The position numbers and the translations under genes are program-made. This document shows, in pieces, positions 24,898 to 32,643 of a stretch of DNA of 64,000 nucleotides. Origin of the DNA: Pseudomonas reactans (GTDB lineage: Bacteria; Pseudomonadota; Gammaproteobacteria; Pseudomonadales; Pseudomonadaceae); contig NZ_JACAPG010000020.1 in the NCBI RefSeq assembly GCF_013385825.1, forward strand, positions 333,754 to 397,753, read 5' to 3'. The stretch's first letter is position 1. The number at the start of each line of letters is the position of its first letter. Below the pieces are notes generated by a model. The model saw only the letters and a program-made list of their open reading frames with translations, did not search any database and had not been told where the DNA came from.

Positions 24898-25641
24898 TTA
24901 ACTCATGTACATCCCGCCGTTCACCGGGATTGTAGCCCCAGTCACGTATGCCGCACCGTCGGATGCCAGGAAAGTGACCACATTCGCGATCTCTTGAGCC
25001 TGACCCAGACGGCCCAGCGGAATCTGCGTCAGCAAGGCTTCACGCTGTGCTTCCGGCAGTTCGCGGGTCATATCGGTGTCGATGAACCCTGGGGCCACCG
25101 AGTTGACCGTAATCGACCGCGAGCCGACTTCACGTGCCAAGGCACGGCTGAAACCTTCCAGACCGGCTTTGGCGGAGGCGTAGTTTACTTGGCCTGCGTT
25201 GCCCATGGCACCCACTACGGAGCCAATATTGATAATTCGGCCCCAGCGCGCCTTGGTCATGCCGCGCAAAACGCCCTTGGACAGGCGAAACAGACTGTTC
25301 AAGTTGGTGTCGACCACGTCGTACCACTCGTCGTCTTTCATGCGCATCATCAGGTTATCGCGGGTGATGCCGGCGTTGTTCACCAGAATCGCCGGTGCAC
25401 CGAACTGTGCGGTGATCTCGGCCAGTACGGCAGCCACGGACTCATCACTGGTCACGTTCAGCTCAAGGCCAGTGCCTTGCACGCCATTTTCCTTCAGGGT
25501 CGCGGCGATACGCTCGGCGCCCGAAGCGGACGTGGCGGTGCCGATCACAACGGCGCCCTGACGGCCCAGTTCCAGGGCGATCGCCTGACCAATGCCACGG
25601 CTTGCGCCGGTAACCAGTGCAACTTTACCTTGCAGACTCAT
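24898..25641 (-). CDS. fabG: 3-oxoacyl-ACP reductase
   Basis: 247 residues of the SDR family: cofactor motif TGASRGIGQA, NNAGITRDNLMMRM, the Ser-Tyr-Lys active site in NIGSVVGAMGNAGQVNYASAKAG and the C-terminal VTGATIPVNGGMYMS. It reduces beta-ketoacyl-ACP with NADPH in the elongation cycle. It lies 24 bases after fabD and 191 bases before acpP on the same strand. Confidence 0.96.
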   Translation of the reverse strand: MSLQGKVALVTGASRGIGQAIALELGRQGAVVIGTATSASGAERIAATLKENGVQGTGLELNVTSDESVAAVLAEITAQFGAPAILVNNAGITRDNLMMRMKDDEWYDVVDTNLNSLFRLSKGVLRGMTKARWGRIINIGSVVGAMGNAGQVNYASAKAGLEGFSRALAREVGSRSITVNSVAPGFIDTDMTRELPEAQREALLTQIPLGRLGQAQEIANVVTFLASDGAAYVTGATIPVNGGMYMS

Positions 25642-25665
25642 GCAGGCTTCTCCTTAGTTCGGGGA

Positions 25666-26604
25666 TTAGGCCAGTGCCGCGCGAGCGGCAGCGAAGGCAT
25701 CCGGGGTATTGAGGTTGGCAGTCGACACGCCGTCGGCGCAGCGCTTGTTCAGGCCGGCCAGGACTTTACCCGGACCGCACTCGACCAGCTCGGTGGCGCC
25801 ATTGGCGGCCAGGGTCTGGACCGATTCAACCCAGCGTACGGGCTTGTAGAGTTGCTCCAGCAAGTCGCGCTTGAGGGTGTCGAGGTCGGCAGCCACGGCT
25901 GCGCTGACGTTCTGTACCAGCGGAATCTGCGGCGCCTGCCAGTTGATGGCAGCGATGGACTCGGCAAAACGCTCGGCCGCCGGGCGCATCAGCTCGCAGT
26001 GCGACGGCACGCTCACCGGCAACGGCAGCGCACGCTTGGCGCCACGGGCCTTGCAGCCTTCGATGGCACGCTCGACTGCAGCCTTGGCACCGGCGATCAC
26101 CACCTGGCCAGGGGAGTTGAAGTTCACGGCGCTGACCACTTCGCCCTGGGCCGCTTCGGCGCAGGCTTCGATCACCACGGCGTCGTCCAAGCCCAGGATA
26201 GCGGCCATGCCGCCCTGCCCGGCCGGAACGGCTTCTTGCATCAGTTGACCACGGCGCTCGACCAGCTTGACGGCCTCACCGAGGGTCAGGCTGCCCGCCG
26301 CCACCAGAGCGCTGTATTCGCCCAGGCTGTGACCGGCAACGAATGCCGGACGCGCGCCGCCTTCCGCCAGCCACAAGCGCCACAGGGCGATCGAAGCGGT
26401 CAGGATGGCCGGCTGGGTTTTATCGGTTTGATTGAGCTGCTCTTCCGGCCCTTGCTGGGTCAACGCCCACAGGTCGTAACCGAGGGCGTCGGAAGCTTCT
26501 TTAAAGGTGTCCAGGATCAGCGGGTACTGCGCGCCCAGCTCGGCCAACATGCCGAGGGACTGCGAACCCTGCCCTGGAAAGACGAATGCGAGGGATGTAG
26601 ACAT
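25666..26604 (-). CDS. fabD: Malonyl-CoA:ACP transacylase
   Basis: 312 residues from ATG 26604. FVFPGQGSQ at the N-terminus, the nucleophilic Ser in GHSLGEYSALVAAG, catalytic His in VPSHCELMRPA and Gln in VQNVSA. It moves malonyl from CoA to AcpP. The longer open frame to 26634 adds ten residues with no homology; MSTSLAFVFPGQGSQ is the standard start. fabH is not present between plsX and fabD, as is usual for Pseudomonas. Confidence 0.96.
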   Translation of the reverse strand: MSTSLAFVFPGQGSQSLGMLAELGAQYPLILDTFKEASDALGYDLWALTQQGPEEQLNQTDKTQPAILTASIALWRLWLAEGGARPAFVAGHSLGEYSALVAAGSLTLGEAVKLVERRGQLMQEAVPAGQGGMAAILGLDDAVVIEACAEAAQGEVVSAVNFNSPGQVVIAGAKAAVERAIEGCKARGAKRALPLPVSVPSHCELMRPAAERFAESIAAINWQAPQIPLVQNVSAAVAADLDTLKRDLLEQLYKPVRWVESVQTLAANGATELVECGPGKVLAGLNKRCADGVSTANLNTPDAFAAARAALA

Positions 26605-26730
26605 GTAACAAGCCCCTAATGATCTGGTCGTCAAAAATGCACACTCCTACGGTGGGAGCGCACGAAACTGACAGATTGGATGGTCAATTGAACTGGCCGG
26701 TCACATTTAAGCACTCTCGGGCCGATTCGC

Positions 26731-27741
26731 CTAAGGCAACAGGTCCTCAAGACGGCCGTGCAAGCGTTGCGGCAGGTTTTCCTGGATCTCGATCAGGGCC
26801 CGCGCGATCGCGCTTTGAAAGCCTTCCACGCCAGCCGAGCCATGGCTTTTCACCACAATGCCCTGCAAACCCAGGAAACTCGCGCCATTATGCCGCGCCG
26901 GGGCCAGGTCGGCCTGCAGGCGGCGCATCAACGGCAGCGCCAGGGCGCCAACCATGCGCGACGCCAGGTTCTGCTTGAATAAGGCCTCAATGCGCGTGGC
27001 AATCATGGTCGCCAGGCCTTCGCTGGACTTGAGCAGGATATTGCCGACGAACCCGTCGCACACCACTACATCCGCCTCACCGCGATACAAGCCGTCACCC
27101 TCGACAAAGCCGATATAGTTCAAGCCGCGCGCACCTTGCAGCAAGGTGGCGGCCAGCTTGACCTGCTGGTTACCCTTGATGTCTTCGGTACCGATATTCA
27201 GCAACGCCACACGAGGGCGGGCCACGCCCAGTGCCTCGGCGGCCACCGAGCCCATCACGGCAAACTGGAACAAGTGCTCGGCACTGCAATCGACGTTCGC
27301 GCCCAGGTCCAGCAGTTGGCAATAGCCTTTCTGCGTCGGAATCGCCGCCACCATCGCCGGCCGGTCAATGCCAGGCAACGTCTTGAGCACAAACCGCGAC
27401 AACGCCATCAACGCCCCGGTATTGCCGGCGCTGACACAGGCTTGCACCTTGCCATCACGCAGCAGCTCCAGCGCCACCCGCATCGAAGAGTCAGGCTTGC
27501 CACGCAGGGCCGCCGCTGGCTTTTCATCCATGGTGATGGTTTCGCTGGCTGGCGTAATCGTCAGGCGCGCACGATCCACCGCCGGATGGCTGGCAATCAG
27601 TTCTTCAAGTAGGGAGGGTTGACCGACGAGGGTCAGGTGCAGCGAGGGTGTTGCACACAGGCTGGCAATGCAGGCCTGAACAATGCTGCGGGGACCGAAG
27701 TCCCCGCCCATTGCGTCTATCGCGATGACTAGAGCAGACAA
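26731..27741 (-). CDS. plsX: Phosphate acyltransferase
   Basis: 336 residues. The PlsX family is recognised by IDAMGGDFGPR at the N-terminus, ALRGKPDSSMRVALELLRDGKVQACVSAGNTGALMAL and VVCDGFVGNILLKSSEG. It makes acyl-phosphate from acyl-ACP for phospholipid synthesis. It is 4 bases after rpmF and 126 bases before fabD, the common rpmF-plsX-fab arrangement. Confidence 0.96.
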   Translation of the reverse strand: MSALVIAIDAMGGDFGPRSIVQACIASLCATPSLHLTLVGQPSLLEELIASHPAVDRARLTITPASETITMDEKPAAALRGKPDSSMRVALELLRDGKVQACVSAGNTGALMALSRFVLKTLPGIDRPAMVAAIPTQKGYCQLLDLGANVDCSAEHLFQFAVMGSVAAEALGVARPRVALLNIGTEDIKGNQQVKLAATLLQGARGLNYIGFVEGDGLYRGEADVVVCDGFVGNILLKSSEGLATMIATRIEALFKQNLASRMVGALALPLMRRLQADLAPARHNGASFLGLQGIVVKSHGSAGVEGFQSAIARALIEIQENLPQRLHGRLEDLLP

Positions 27742-27745
27742 GTGA

Positions 27746-27928
27746 TTACTCGTCAGCGCCCTTGTCGATCACTTTACGACCACGGTATACGCCTTCTGGC
27801 GATACGTGGTGACGCAGGTGAATTTCACCGGTGGTTTTTTCTACAGACAGAGTGCTTGCCGTCAGGGCATCGTGCGAACGACGCATGTCACGGGCAGAGC
27901 GGGATTTTTTGTTCTGCTGAACAGCCAT
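27746..27928 (-). CDS. rpmF: 50S ribosomal protein L32
   Basis: 60 residues, Arg/Lys-rich: AVQQNKKSRSARDMRRSHDAL is the usual N-terminus, and HLRHHVSPEGVYRGRKVI the C-terminal part. The Cys pairs of the zinc form are absent, as in the Cys-free L32 of gammaproteobacteria. Preceded by an AGGAG ribosome-binding site and 13 bases from yceD. Confidence 0.96.
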   Translation of the reverse strand: MAVQQNKKSRSARDMRRSHDALTASTLSVEKTTGEIHLRHHVSPEGVYRGRKVIDKGADE

Positions 27929-27941
27929 AATTGATTAACTC

Positions 27942-28472
27942 CTAAACGTTTGGGTCACGCTTTAACTGCGCCAATACACTGAACGGGTTGGACCGCGTTA
28001 CCTCGTCCTCGCTCGGATCGGGCTCGTCATCGAGACCCGCCGGCTGCTGGCATTCTTCCGGATGATGAGCAGGCACAATGGGCAAGGCGAGCAGAAGCTC
28101 CTCCTCGATCAGTGCATGCAGATCCAAAGGATCTTCGCCCAGTTCCAGCACGTCATAACCTTTCGGCAACGACTGGGTATTCGCACCCTCCTTCACCACA
28201 GCATAACTGCACTCGCTGTGGATCGGCAGGGTGACCAGCTCAAGACAACGCTGGCAAACCATTTTGACCTCGGTGTCGATAAAGCTGTGGATTACCACAG
28301 ACTTACGTTCATCTCGTTCAAAAACGAATTTGGCCTGCACCGTACCGACAGTGTCGGAAAGCGGGTCGCAGAGTCTCTCCAAATCGGCCAGCAGCAACTC
28401 ACCTTGAAGGGAAGTGCCACGATCAGCCAATTTGCGCGGGTCAACGTGAGGTGGAATCGGGTCATTCAACAT
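27942..28472 (-). CDS. yceD: DUF177 (YceD) protein
   Basis: 176 residues from ATG 28472. The YceD family is marked by VCQRCLELVTLPI with its two Cys and by the acidic C-terminal half DVLELGEDPLDLHALIEEELLLALPIVPAH. It is genetically linked to rpmF nearly everywhere and has been connected with 23S rRNA accumulation in plants and bacteria. The frame to 28496 adds eight residues; MLNDPIPPHVDPRKLADRG is the usual Pseudomonas start. First gene of the long minus-strand cluster, divergent from maf. Confidence 0.93.
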   Translation of the reverse strand: MLNDPIPPHVDPRKLADRGTSLQGELLLADLERLCDPLSDTVGTVQAKFVFERDERKSVVIHSFIDTEVKMVCQRCLELVTLPIHSECSYAVVKEGANTQSLPKGYDVLELGEDPLDLHALIEEELLLALPIVPAHHPEECQQPAGLDDEPDPSEDEVTRSNPFSVLAQLKRDPNV

Positions 28473-28577
28473 AGGCGCAGCATTATAGGGATGCACCCAG
28501 CCATGTCAAAGGAAATTCAGCCCTGTGCGTCAGCCGGTCGCCCCGCTAGAATCCCCGGCTGCCCTGAGGAGACGCCC

Positions 28578-29156
28578 ATGCTGCCTTTATTACTCGCATC
28601 CAGCTCGGTTTATCGCCGGGAATTGCTGAGCCGCCTGCACCTGCCGTTCATCTGCAGCTCGCCGGATATCGACGAAAGCCACCGTGAAAATGAGACCGCC
28701 GTAGAACTGGTCAAGCGCCTGGCCGAGCAGAAAGCCCGCGCACTCGCCGCCAGCCACCCAGGGCACCTGATTATAGGCTCCGACCAGGTCGCGGCGCTCG
28801 ACGGCCGGATCATCGGCAAGCCCCATACCTTCGAAAACGCTCGCGAACAACTGCTGGCCGCGAGTGGCAAGCGTGTGAGCTTCCTCACCGGGCTGGCACT
28901 GCTGAACAGCGAGACAGGGCACTGCCAGGTCGACTGCGTACCCTTTACCGTGCACATGCGCGAACTGGACGCTGAACGTATCGAGCGCTATCTGCGGATT
29001 GAGCAGCCGTATGACTGCGCGGGTAGCTTCAAGGCAGAAGGATTGGGTGTGAGCCTGTTCCAGAGCACCGATGGGCCGGACGCGACCAGCTTAGTGGGCC
29101 TGCCACTGATACGACTGGTCGACATGCTGCTCGCCGAAGGCGTGCAAATTCCCTGA
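28578..29156 (+). CDS. Maf-family nucleoside triphosphate pyrophosphatase (YceF type)
   Basis: 192 residues. Maf signature LLLASSSVYRRELLSRL at the N-terminus, then GSDQVAALDGRIIGKPH, the TGLALL and AGSFKAEGLGVSLF motifs. YceF-type members hydrolyse m7GTP and related modified nucleotides. ATG 28578 follows GAGGAG. It is alone on the plus strand, divergent from yceD-rpmF-plsX, the same neighbourhood as E. coli yceF. Confidence 0.92.
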   Translation: MLPLLLASSSVYRRELLSRLHLPFICSSPDIDESHRENETAVELVKRLAEQKARALAASHPGHLIIGSDQVAALDGRIIGKPHTFENAREQLLAASGKRVSFLTGLALLNSETGHCQVDCVPFTVHMRELDAERIERYLRIEQPYDCAGSFKAEGLGVSLFQSTDGPDATSLVGLPLIRLVDMLLAEGVQIP

Positions 29157-29173
29157 GAACACCACAAAACCAC

Positions 29174-29263
29174 TGTAGGAGCTGGCTTGCCAGCGATAAC
29201 GGTGGATCAGCCACCGCCAATGCCGGCTGACCCATCGCTATCGCTGGCAAGCCGGCTCCTACA
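29174..29263. repeat. REP doublet copy 6
   Basis: TGTAGGAGCTGGCTTGCCAG and the inverted CTGGCAAGCCGGCTCCTACA, between the convergent maf and sppA genes. Confidence 0.9.
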
Positions 29264-29270
29264 GGGTATT

Positions 29271-30254
29271 TCAGCGCAGGGATGGGCCTTGGAAGCCCAT
29301 GTAAAAGGCCAGCTTCTCCGCCACGCTGGCACCGAGCCGCTTGGAGAAACGATCAAACGGCGATTCTTCCACCGTGAAATCCACCAGCTCCTTCTCGCCA
29401 ATCACATCCCGCGCCACCGAACTGGCACTGCCCAGGCCGTCGATCAGGCCCAGCGGCAACGCTTGTTCGCCCGACCACACCAGGCCGGAGAACAGCTCCG
29501 GATGATCCTTATCCTTCAGACGATCGCCACGCCCCTGCTTCACGCTGGCAATGAACTGACGATGCGTGGTGTCGAGTACGCCCTGCCAGAACTGAGTCTC
29601 GTCAGCCTTCTGCGGTTGGAACGGATCCAGGAACGACTTGTGCTCGCCCGACGTATAGGTGCGGCGCTCCACACCGAGCTTCTCCATGGTGCCGACAAAG
29701 CCGTAGCCGGCCGCCGTCACACCGATGGAACCCACCAGGCTGGCCTTGTCGGCGTAGATCTGGTCAGCAGCACTGGCAATGTAATAGGCACCCGAAGCGC
29801 CCAGGTCGGAAATCACCGCATACAGCTTGATATCAGGATGCAGGCCACGCAGACGGCGAATCTCGTCGTACACATAGCCGGACTGCACCGGGCTGCCGCC
29901 TGGGCTGTTGATACGCAGGATCACGCCCTTGACCTTCGGGTCTTCAAACGCGGCACGCAGGCTGCTGACGATATTGTCGGCGCTGGCGGACTCCTTGTCG
30001 GCAATCACCCCGCGCACTTCGATCAGGGCGGTGTAGTTGGCGCCACGGGTTGCGCTTTTTTCCATGTCCATCAGCGGGCTGAACAAGGCGAGCATGGCGA
30101 TAAGCCAGACGAACGTCAGCAACTTGAAGAAAATCCCCCAACGCCGTGCACGACGCTGCTCCTGAACGCTGGCCAGGAGGGTTTTCTCCAGCAGCTTCCA
30201 GCTTTTGTCATCACTGCTTTCAGCCTTTTCGGGCGCTTTCCACTCGTCACTCAT
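29271..30254 (-). CDS. sppA: Signal peptide peptidase SppA (peptidase S49)
   Basis: 327 residues from ATG 30254. One membrane segment (WGIFFKLLTFVWLIAMLALFSPL, about residues 40-62), then the S49 domain: GVILRINSPGGSPVQSGYVYDEI, the nucleophile in SDLGASGAYYIASAAD and the lysine region YADKASLVGSIGV. It degrades cleaved signal peptides in the membrane. It follows the HAD phosphatase gene by 21 bases and belongs to the rluC-HAD-sppA operon, as in P. aeruginosa. Confidence 0.93.
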   Translation of the reverse strand: MSDEWKAPEKAESSDDKSWKLLEKTLLASVQEQRRARRWGIFFKLLTFVWLIAMLALFSPLMDMEKSATRGANYTALIEVRGVIADKESASADNIVSSLRAAFEDPKVKGVILRINSPGGSPVQSGYVYDEIRRLRGLHPDIKLYAVISDLGASGAYYIASAADQIYADKASLVGSIGVTAAGYGFVGTMEKLGVERRTYTSGEHKSFLDPFQPQKADETQFWQGVLDTTHRQFIASVKQGRGDRLKDKDHPELFSGLVWSGEQALPLGLIDGLGSASSVARDVIGEKELVDFTVEESPFDRFSKRLGASVAEKLAFYMGFQGPSLR

Positions 30255-30275
30255 GCCATCCACCCCAGCAAAGAC

Positions 30276-30938
30276 TTATTGGGCCCGGCTGAGCCAGGCC
30301 TGCAATTCGGAAAAATGATCAATCGTCAGACGCGGCTCGTATTGCTGCAAGGCCTCGGCAGCCTGGGCGCCATAACTGACCGCCACGCTATCCATGCCTG
30401 CATTGCGCGCCATCATCAGGTCGAAGGAAGCATCACCCACCATCAAAGCCTGGCGTGGCGACACGCCGCAATGGGCCAGAATCTGCTCCAGCATCAGAGG
30501 GTGAGGCTTGCTGGCAGTTTCATCGGCGGCGCGGGTGATATCGAAATAATCTTCCCAACCGTGGGCCTTGAGCACCCGATCCAGCCCGCGACGAGCCTTG
30601 CCGGTGGCGACCGCCAGCTGATAACCCTCGGCGCGGAACGCCTCCAGAGACTGCACCACACCGTCGAACAACGGCGAAGGTGTGGCCTCCAGGGCGATGT
30701 AGTGATCGGCATAGTGATCACGGAAGGTGACCAGCTCGGCGTCACTGATCTCGGGGTACAAGGTATGAATCGCCTCAGGCAGGCCCAGGCCGATGATACC
30801 CTTGACCGCATGATCGGTGCACAGCGCGTAGCCCGAGCGGGTCGACGCCGCATGCATCGACTCGACAATCCGGCCAATGGAGTTGGCCAGGGTGCCGTCC
30901 CAATCGAAAATCAGCAGTTTGTAATCAAGGTGCGACAC
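30276..30938 (-). CDS. HAD-IA family phosphatase (phosphoglycolate phosphatase-like)
   Basis: 220 residues. HAD motif I is LLIFDWDGTLANS, motif II lies in LAVATGKARRG, and motif IV is LMVGDASFDLMMARNAG. The helical cap between residues 15 and 85 is the subfamily IA type. Gph-like proteins dephosphorylate small phosphate esters; the exact substrate is unclear. It overlaps the end of rluC by 14 bases and precedes sppA. Confidence 0.9.
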   Translation of the reverse strand: MSHLDYKLLIFDWDGTLANSIGRIVESMHAASTRSGYALCTDHAVKGIIGLGLPEAIHTLYPEISDAELVTFRDHYADHYIALEATPSPLFDGVVQSLEAFRAEGYQLAVATGKARRGLDRVLKAHGWEDYFDITRAADETASKPHPLMLEQILAHCGVSPRQALMVGDASFDLMMARNAGMDSVAVSYGAQAAEALQQYEPRLTIDHFSELQAWLSRAQ

Positions 30939-31884
30939 TCAAGCGCTCCACGGTCTTGGCCCACATCTCATCGACCGGCGCCTGCAGCTTCAACTCGCCA
31001 CCATCGGGCAGCGGCACGGTGAGCATGTAAGCGTGCAGGAACAGGCGCTTGCCGCCCAGATCGCGGATCTCCTTGGAGAAATCCTCGTCGCCGTACTTGG
31101 TATCGCCAGCGATGCAATGACCGGCGTGCAACGTGTGCACGCGAATCTGGTGGGTACGCCCGGTCACCGGCTTGGCCTCGACCAGGGTGGCGAAGTCACC
31201 GAAGCGGCGCAGCACCTTGAACAGGGTCAGGGCCTCTTTGCCCTCCTCGTCCACTTCCACCATGCGCTCGCCGGAACGCAGGTTGCTCTTCTGCAACGGC
31301 GCACGGACGCTCTTGATGGAACTGGCCCAGTTGCCGCGCACCAGCGCCATGTAGCGCTTGTCCACACCATCGCCACGCAGGGCGGTGTGCAGGTGGCGCA
31401 ACATGCTGCGCTTCTTGGCGATCATCAGCAGGCCGGAGGTGTCGCGGTCCAGGCGATGGACCAGCTCCAGCTCCTTGGCGTCCGGGCGCAACTGACGGAA
31501 GGCTTCGATCACGCCGAAATTCAACCCACTGCCGCCGTGAACCGCAATGCCGCAAGGCTTGTTGATCACGATCAGCTTGTTGTCTTCGAAGACAATCGAG
31601 GCCTCCAGGCGTTGCAACAACCCCTGGGCCAAGGGCACAGGCTCGTCACGCTCGGGCACGCGAACCGGCGGCACACGGACGATATCGCCCGCCTGCAACT
31701 TGTACTCGGGCTTGATCCGGCCCTTGTTCACCCGCACTTCACCTTTACGCAAGATGCGGTAAATCAAGGTCTTGGGCACGCCTTTGAGCCTGGCCAGGAG
31801 AAAATTGTCGATGCGTTGGCCGGCATATTCCGGCGAGACCTCGAGCAGCTGGACGCTGGGGGTCTGGGGGGCGGTAGTCGTCAT
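30925..31884 (-). CDS. rluC: 23S rRNA pseudouridine synthase C
   Basis: 319 residues. An N-terminal S4 RNA-binding domain (AGQRIDNFLLARLKGVPKTLIYRILRKGEVRVNKGR) precedes the RluA-type catalytic domain with the active-site Asp in LVHRLDRDTSGLLMIAKKR and the C-terminal GRTHQIRVHTLHAGHCIAGD. RluC modifies U955, U2504 and U2580 of 23S rRNA in E. coli. It is divergent from rne, as in P. aeruginosa and E. coli. Confidence 0.95.
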   Translation of the reverse strand: MTTTAPQTPSVQLLEVSPEYAGQRIDNFLLARLKGVPKTLIYRILRKGEVRVNKGRIKPEYKLQAGDIVRVPPVRVPERDEPVPLAQGLLQRLEASIVFEDNKLIVINKPCGIAVHGGSGLNFGVIEAFRQLRPDAKELELVHRLDRDTSGLLMIAKKRSMLRHLHTALRGDGVDKRYMALVRGNWASSIKSVRAPLQKSNLRSGERMVEVDEEGKEALTLFKVLRRFGDFATLVEAKPVTGRTHQIRVHTLHAGHCIAGDTKYGDEDFSKEIRDLGGKRLFLHAYMLTVPLPDGGELKLQAPVDEMWAKTVERLSVAP

Positions 31885-31913
31885 GGCGGCGATGATAACA
31901 ATTTTTTATGGAA

Positions 31914-31942
31914 TTGAAGCACTTAATCATTGCTGCTATAGT
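31914..31942 (+). promoter_or_regulatory. Probable sigma-70 promoter of rne
   Basis: TTGAAG (31914-31919), 17-base spacer, TATAGT (31937-31942). Spacing is ideal; transcription would start near 31949, about 695 bases before the rne ATG. Confidence 0.65.
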
Positions 31943-32611
31943 CGCGAACGCCGCCAAAAGCGGCCTGGACAGAGGACTTGCGGCAAACTGCCGGCCCTGA
32001 CCATCGCAATTCATCAGGACGCGAGGCCGTCCTACGGGGCTTTTGCCACCCTGGAAGGCTCAAGATTGTAACAAGCGCAGGTGACATGAGGCCTGAAGCG
32101 AGTGCAGAAAGCAGAGTGAATACTCGCGTTCTGCGCCGATATTTACGGCCAGTTCACAAAGTGCAGTCAGTCTTGGACCAGACCACGGCGAATGCTTCGG
32201 AAACAACGCCTGTTAAGAGCTGAGTGAGAGCGCAACCGCCCACACCTAGTCTTGTTTAGCCATGAGCGTGGACTCCCCATTGGAGAACACGGTAAATGCC
32301 AACCCGCTGCGGATTCTGCGCGCGGCAGCACCCGAATTATCAGGGATACGTGTAGGGTGGAGATGCACAACCGTCGGACTGTGTAGCACTAGGCTTATAT
32401 TTAGACGCTTCATCTCGTCCACAGTCGCCGGTTGATTCCTCCTCCTGACCTTAGCTTTTGTTGAAGTGGTGCCTTTGTCACCACCGCTAACAAGCAGGAC
32501 GCGTCCGTCGCGATACCGGCCCAATTGGCTGGTTTTTGCTGGACACTGGAGTGGCCAACCACTCTTGACGCACCTGACACCGACCGTGAGAAGTCGTGTG
32601 TGCCGAACGCC

Positions 32612-32631
32612 GTTTCCGGCAGCCCGGAAAC
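32612..32631 (+). promoter_or_regulatory. Hairpin next to the rne start codon
   Basis: GTTTCCGG, loop CAGC, CCGGAAAC: perfect 8-bp stem ending 12 bases before ATG 32644. It would flank the ribosome-binding region, which itself has no strong Shine-Dalgarno sequence. Confidence 0.65.
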
Positions 32632-32643
32632 CGACGGTACAAC

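Larger units (their letters stand above)
31885..32643 (+). other. rluC-rne intergenic region: long rne leader
   Basis: About 760 bases with no convincing gene. The rne promoter lies at its left end, so the remaining 695 bases are a transcribed leader. Foldable pieces include GTGGTG/CACCAC (32466-32484) and GTTTCCGG/CCGGAAAC (32612-32631). E. coli rne has a structured 361-nt leader that mediates autoregulation; the same is inferred here. Confidence 0.7.
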
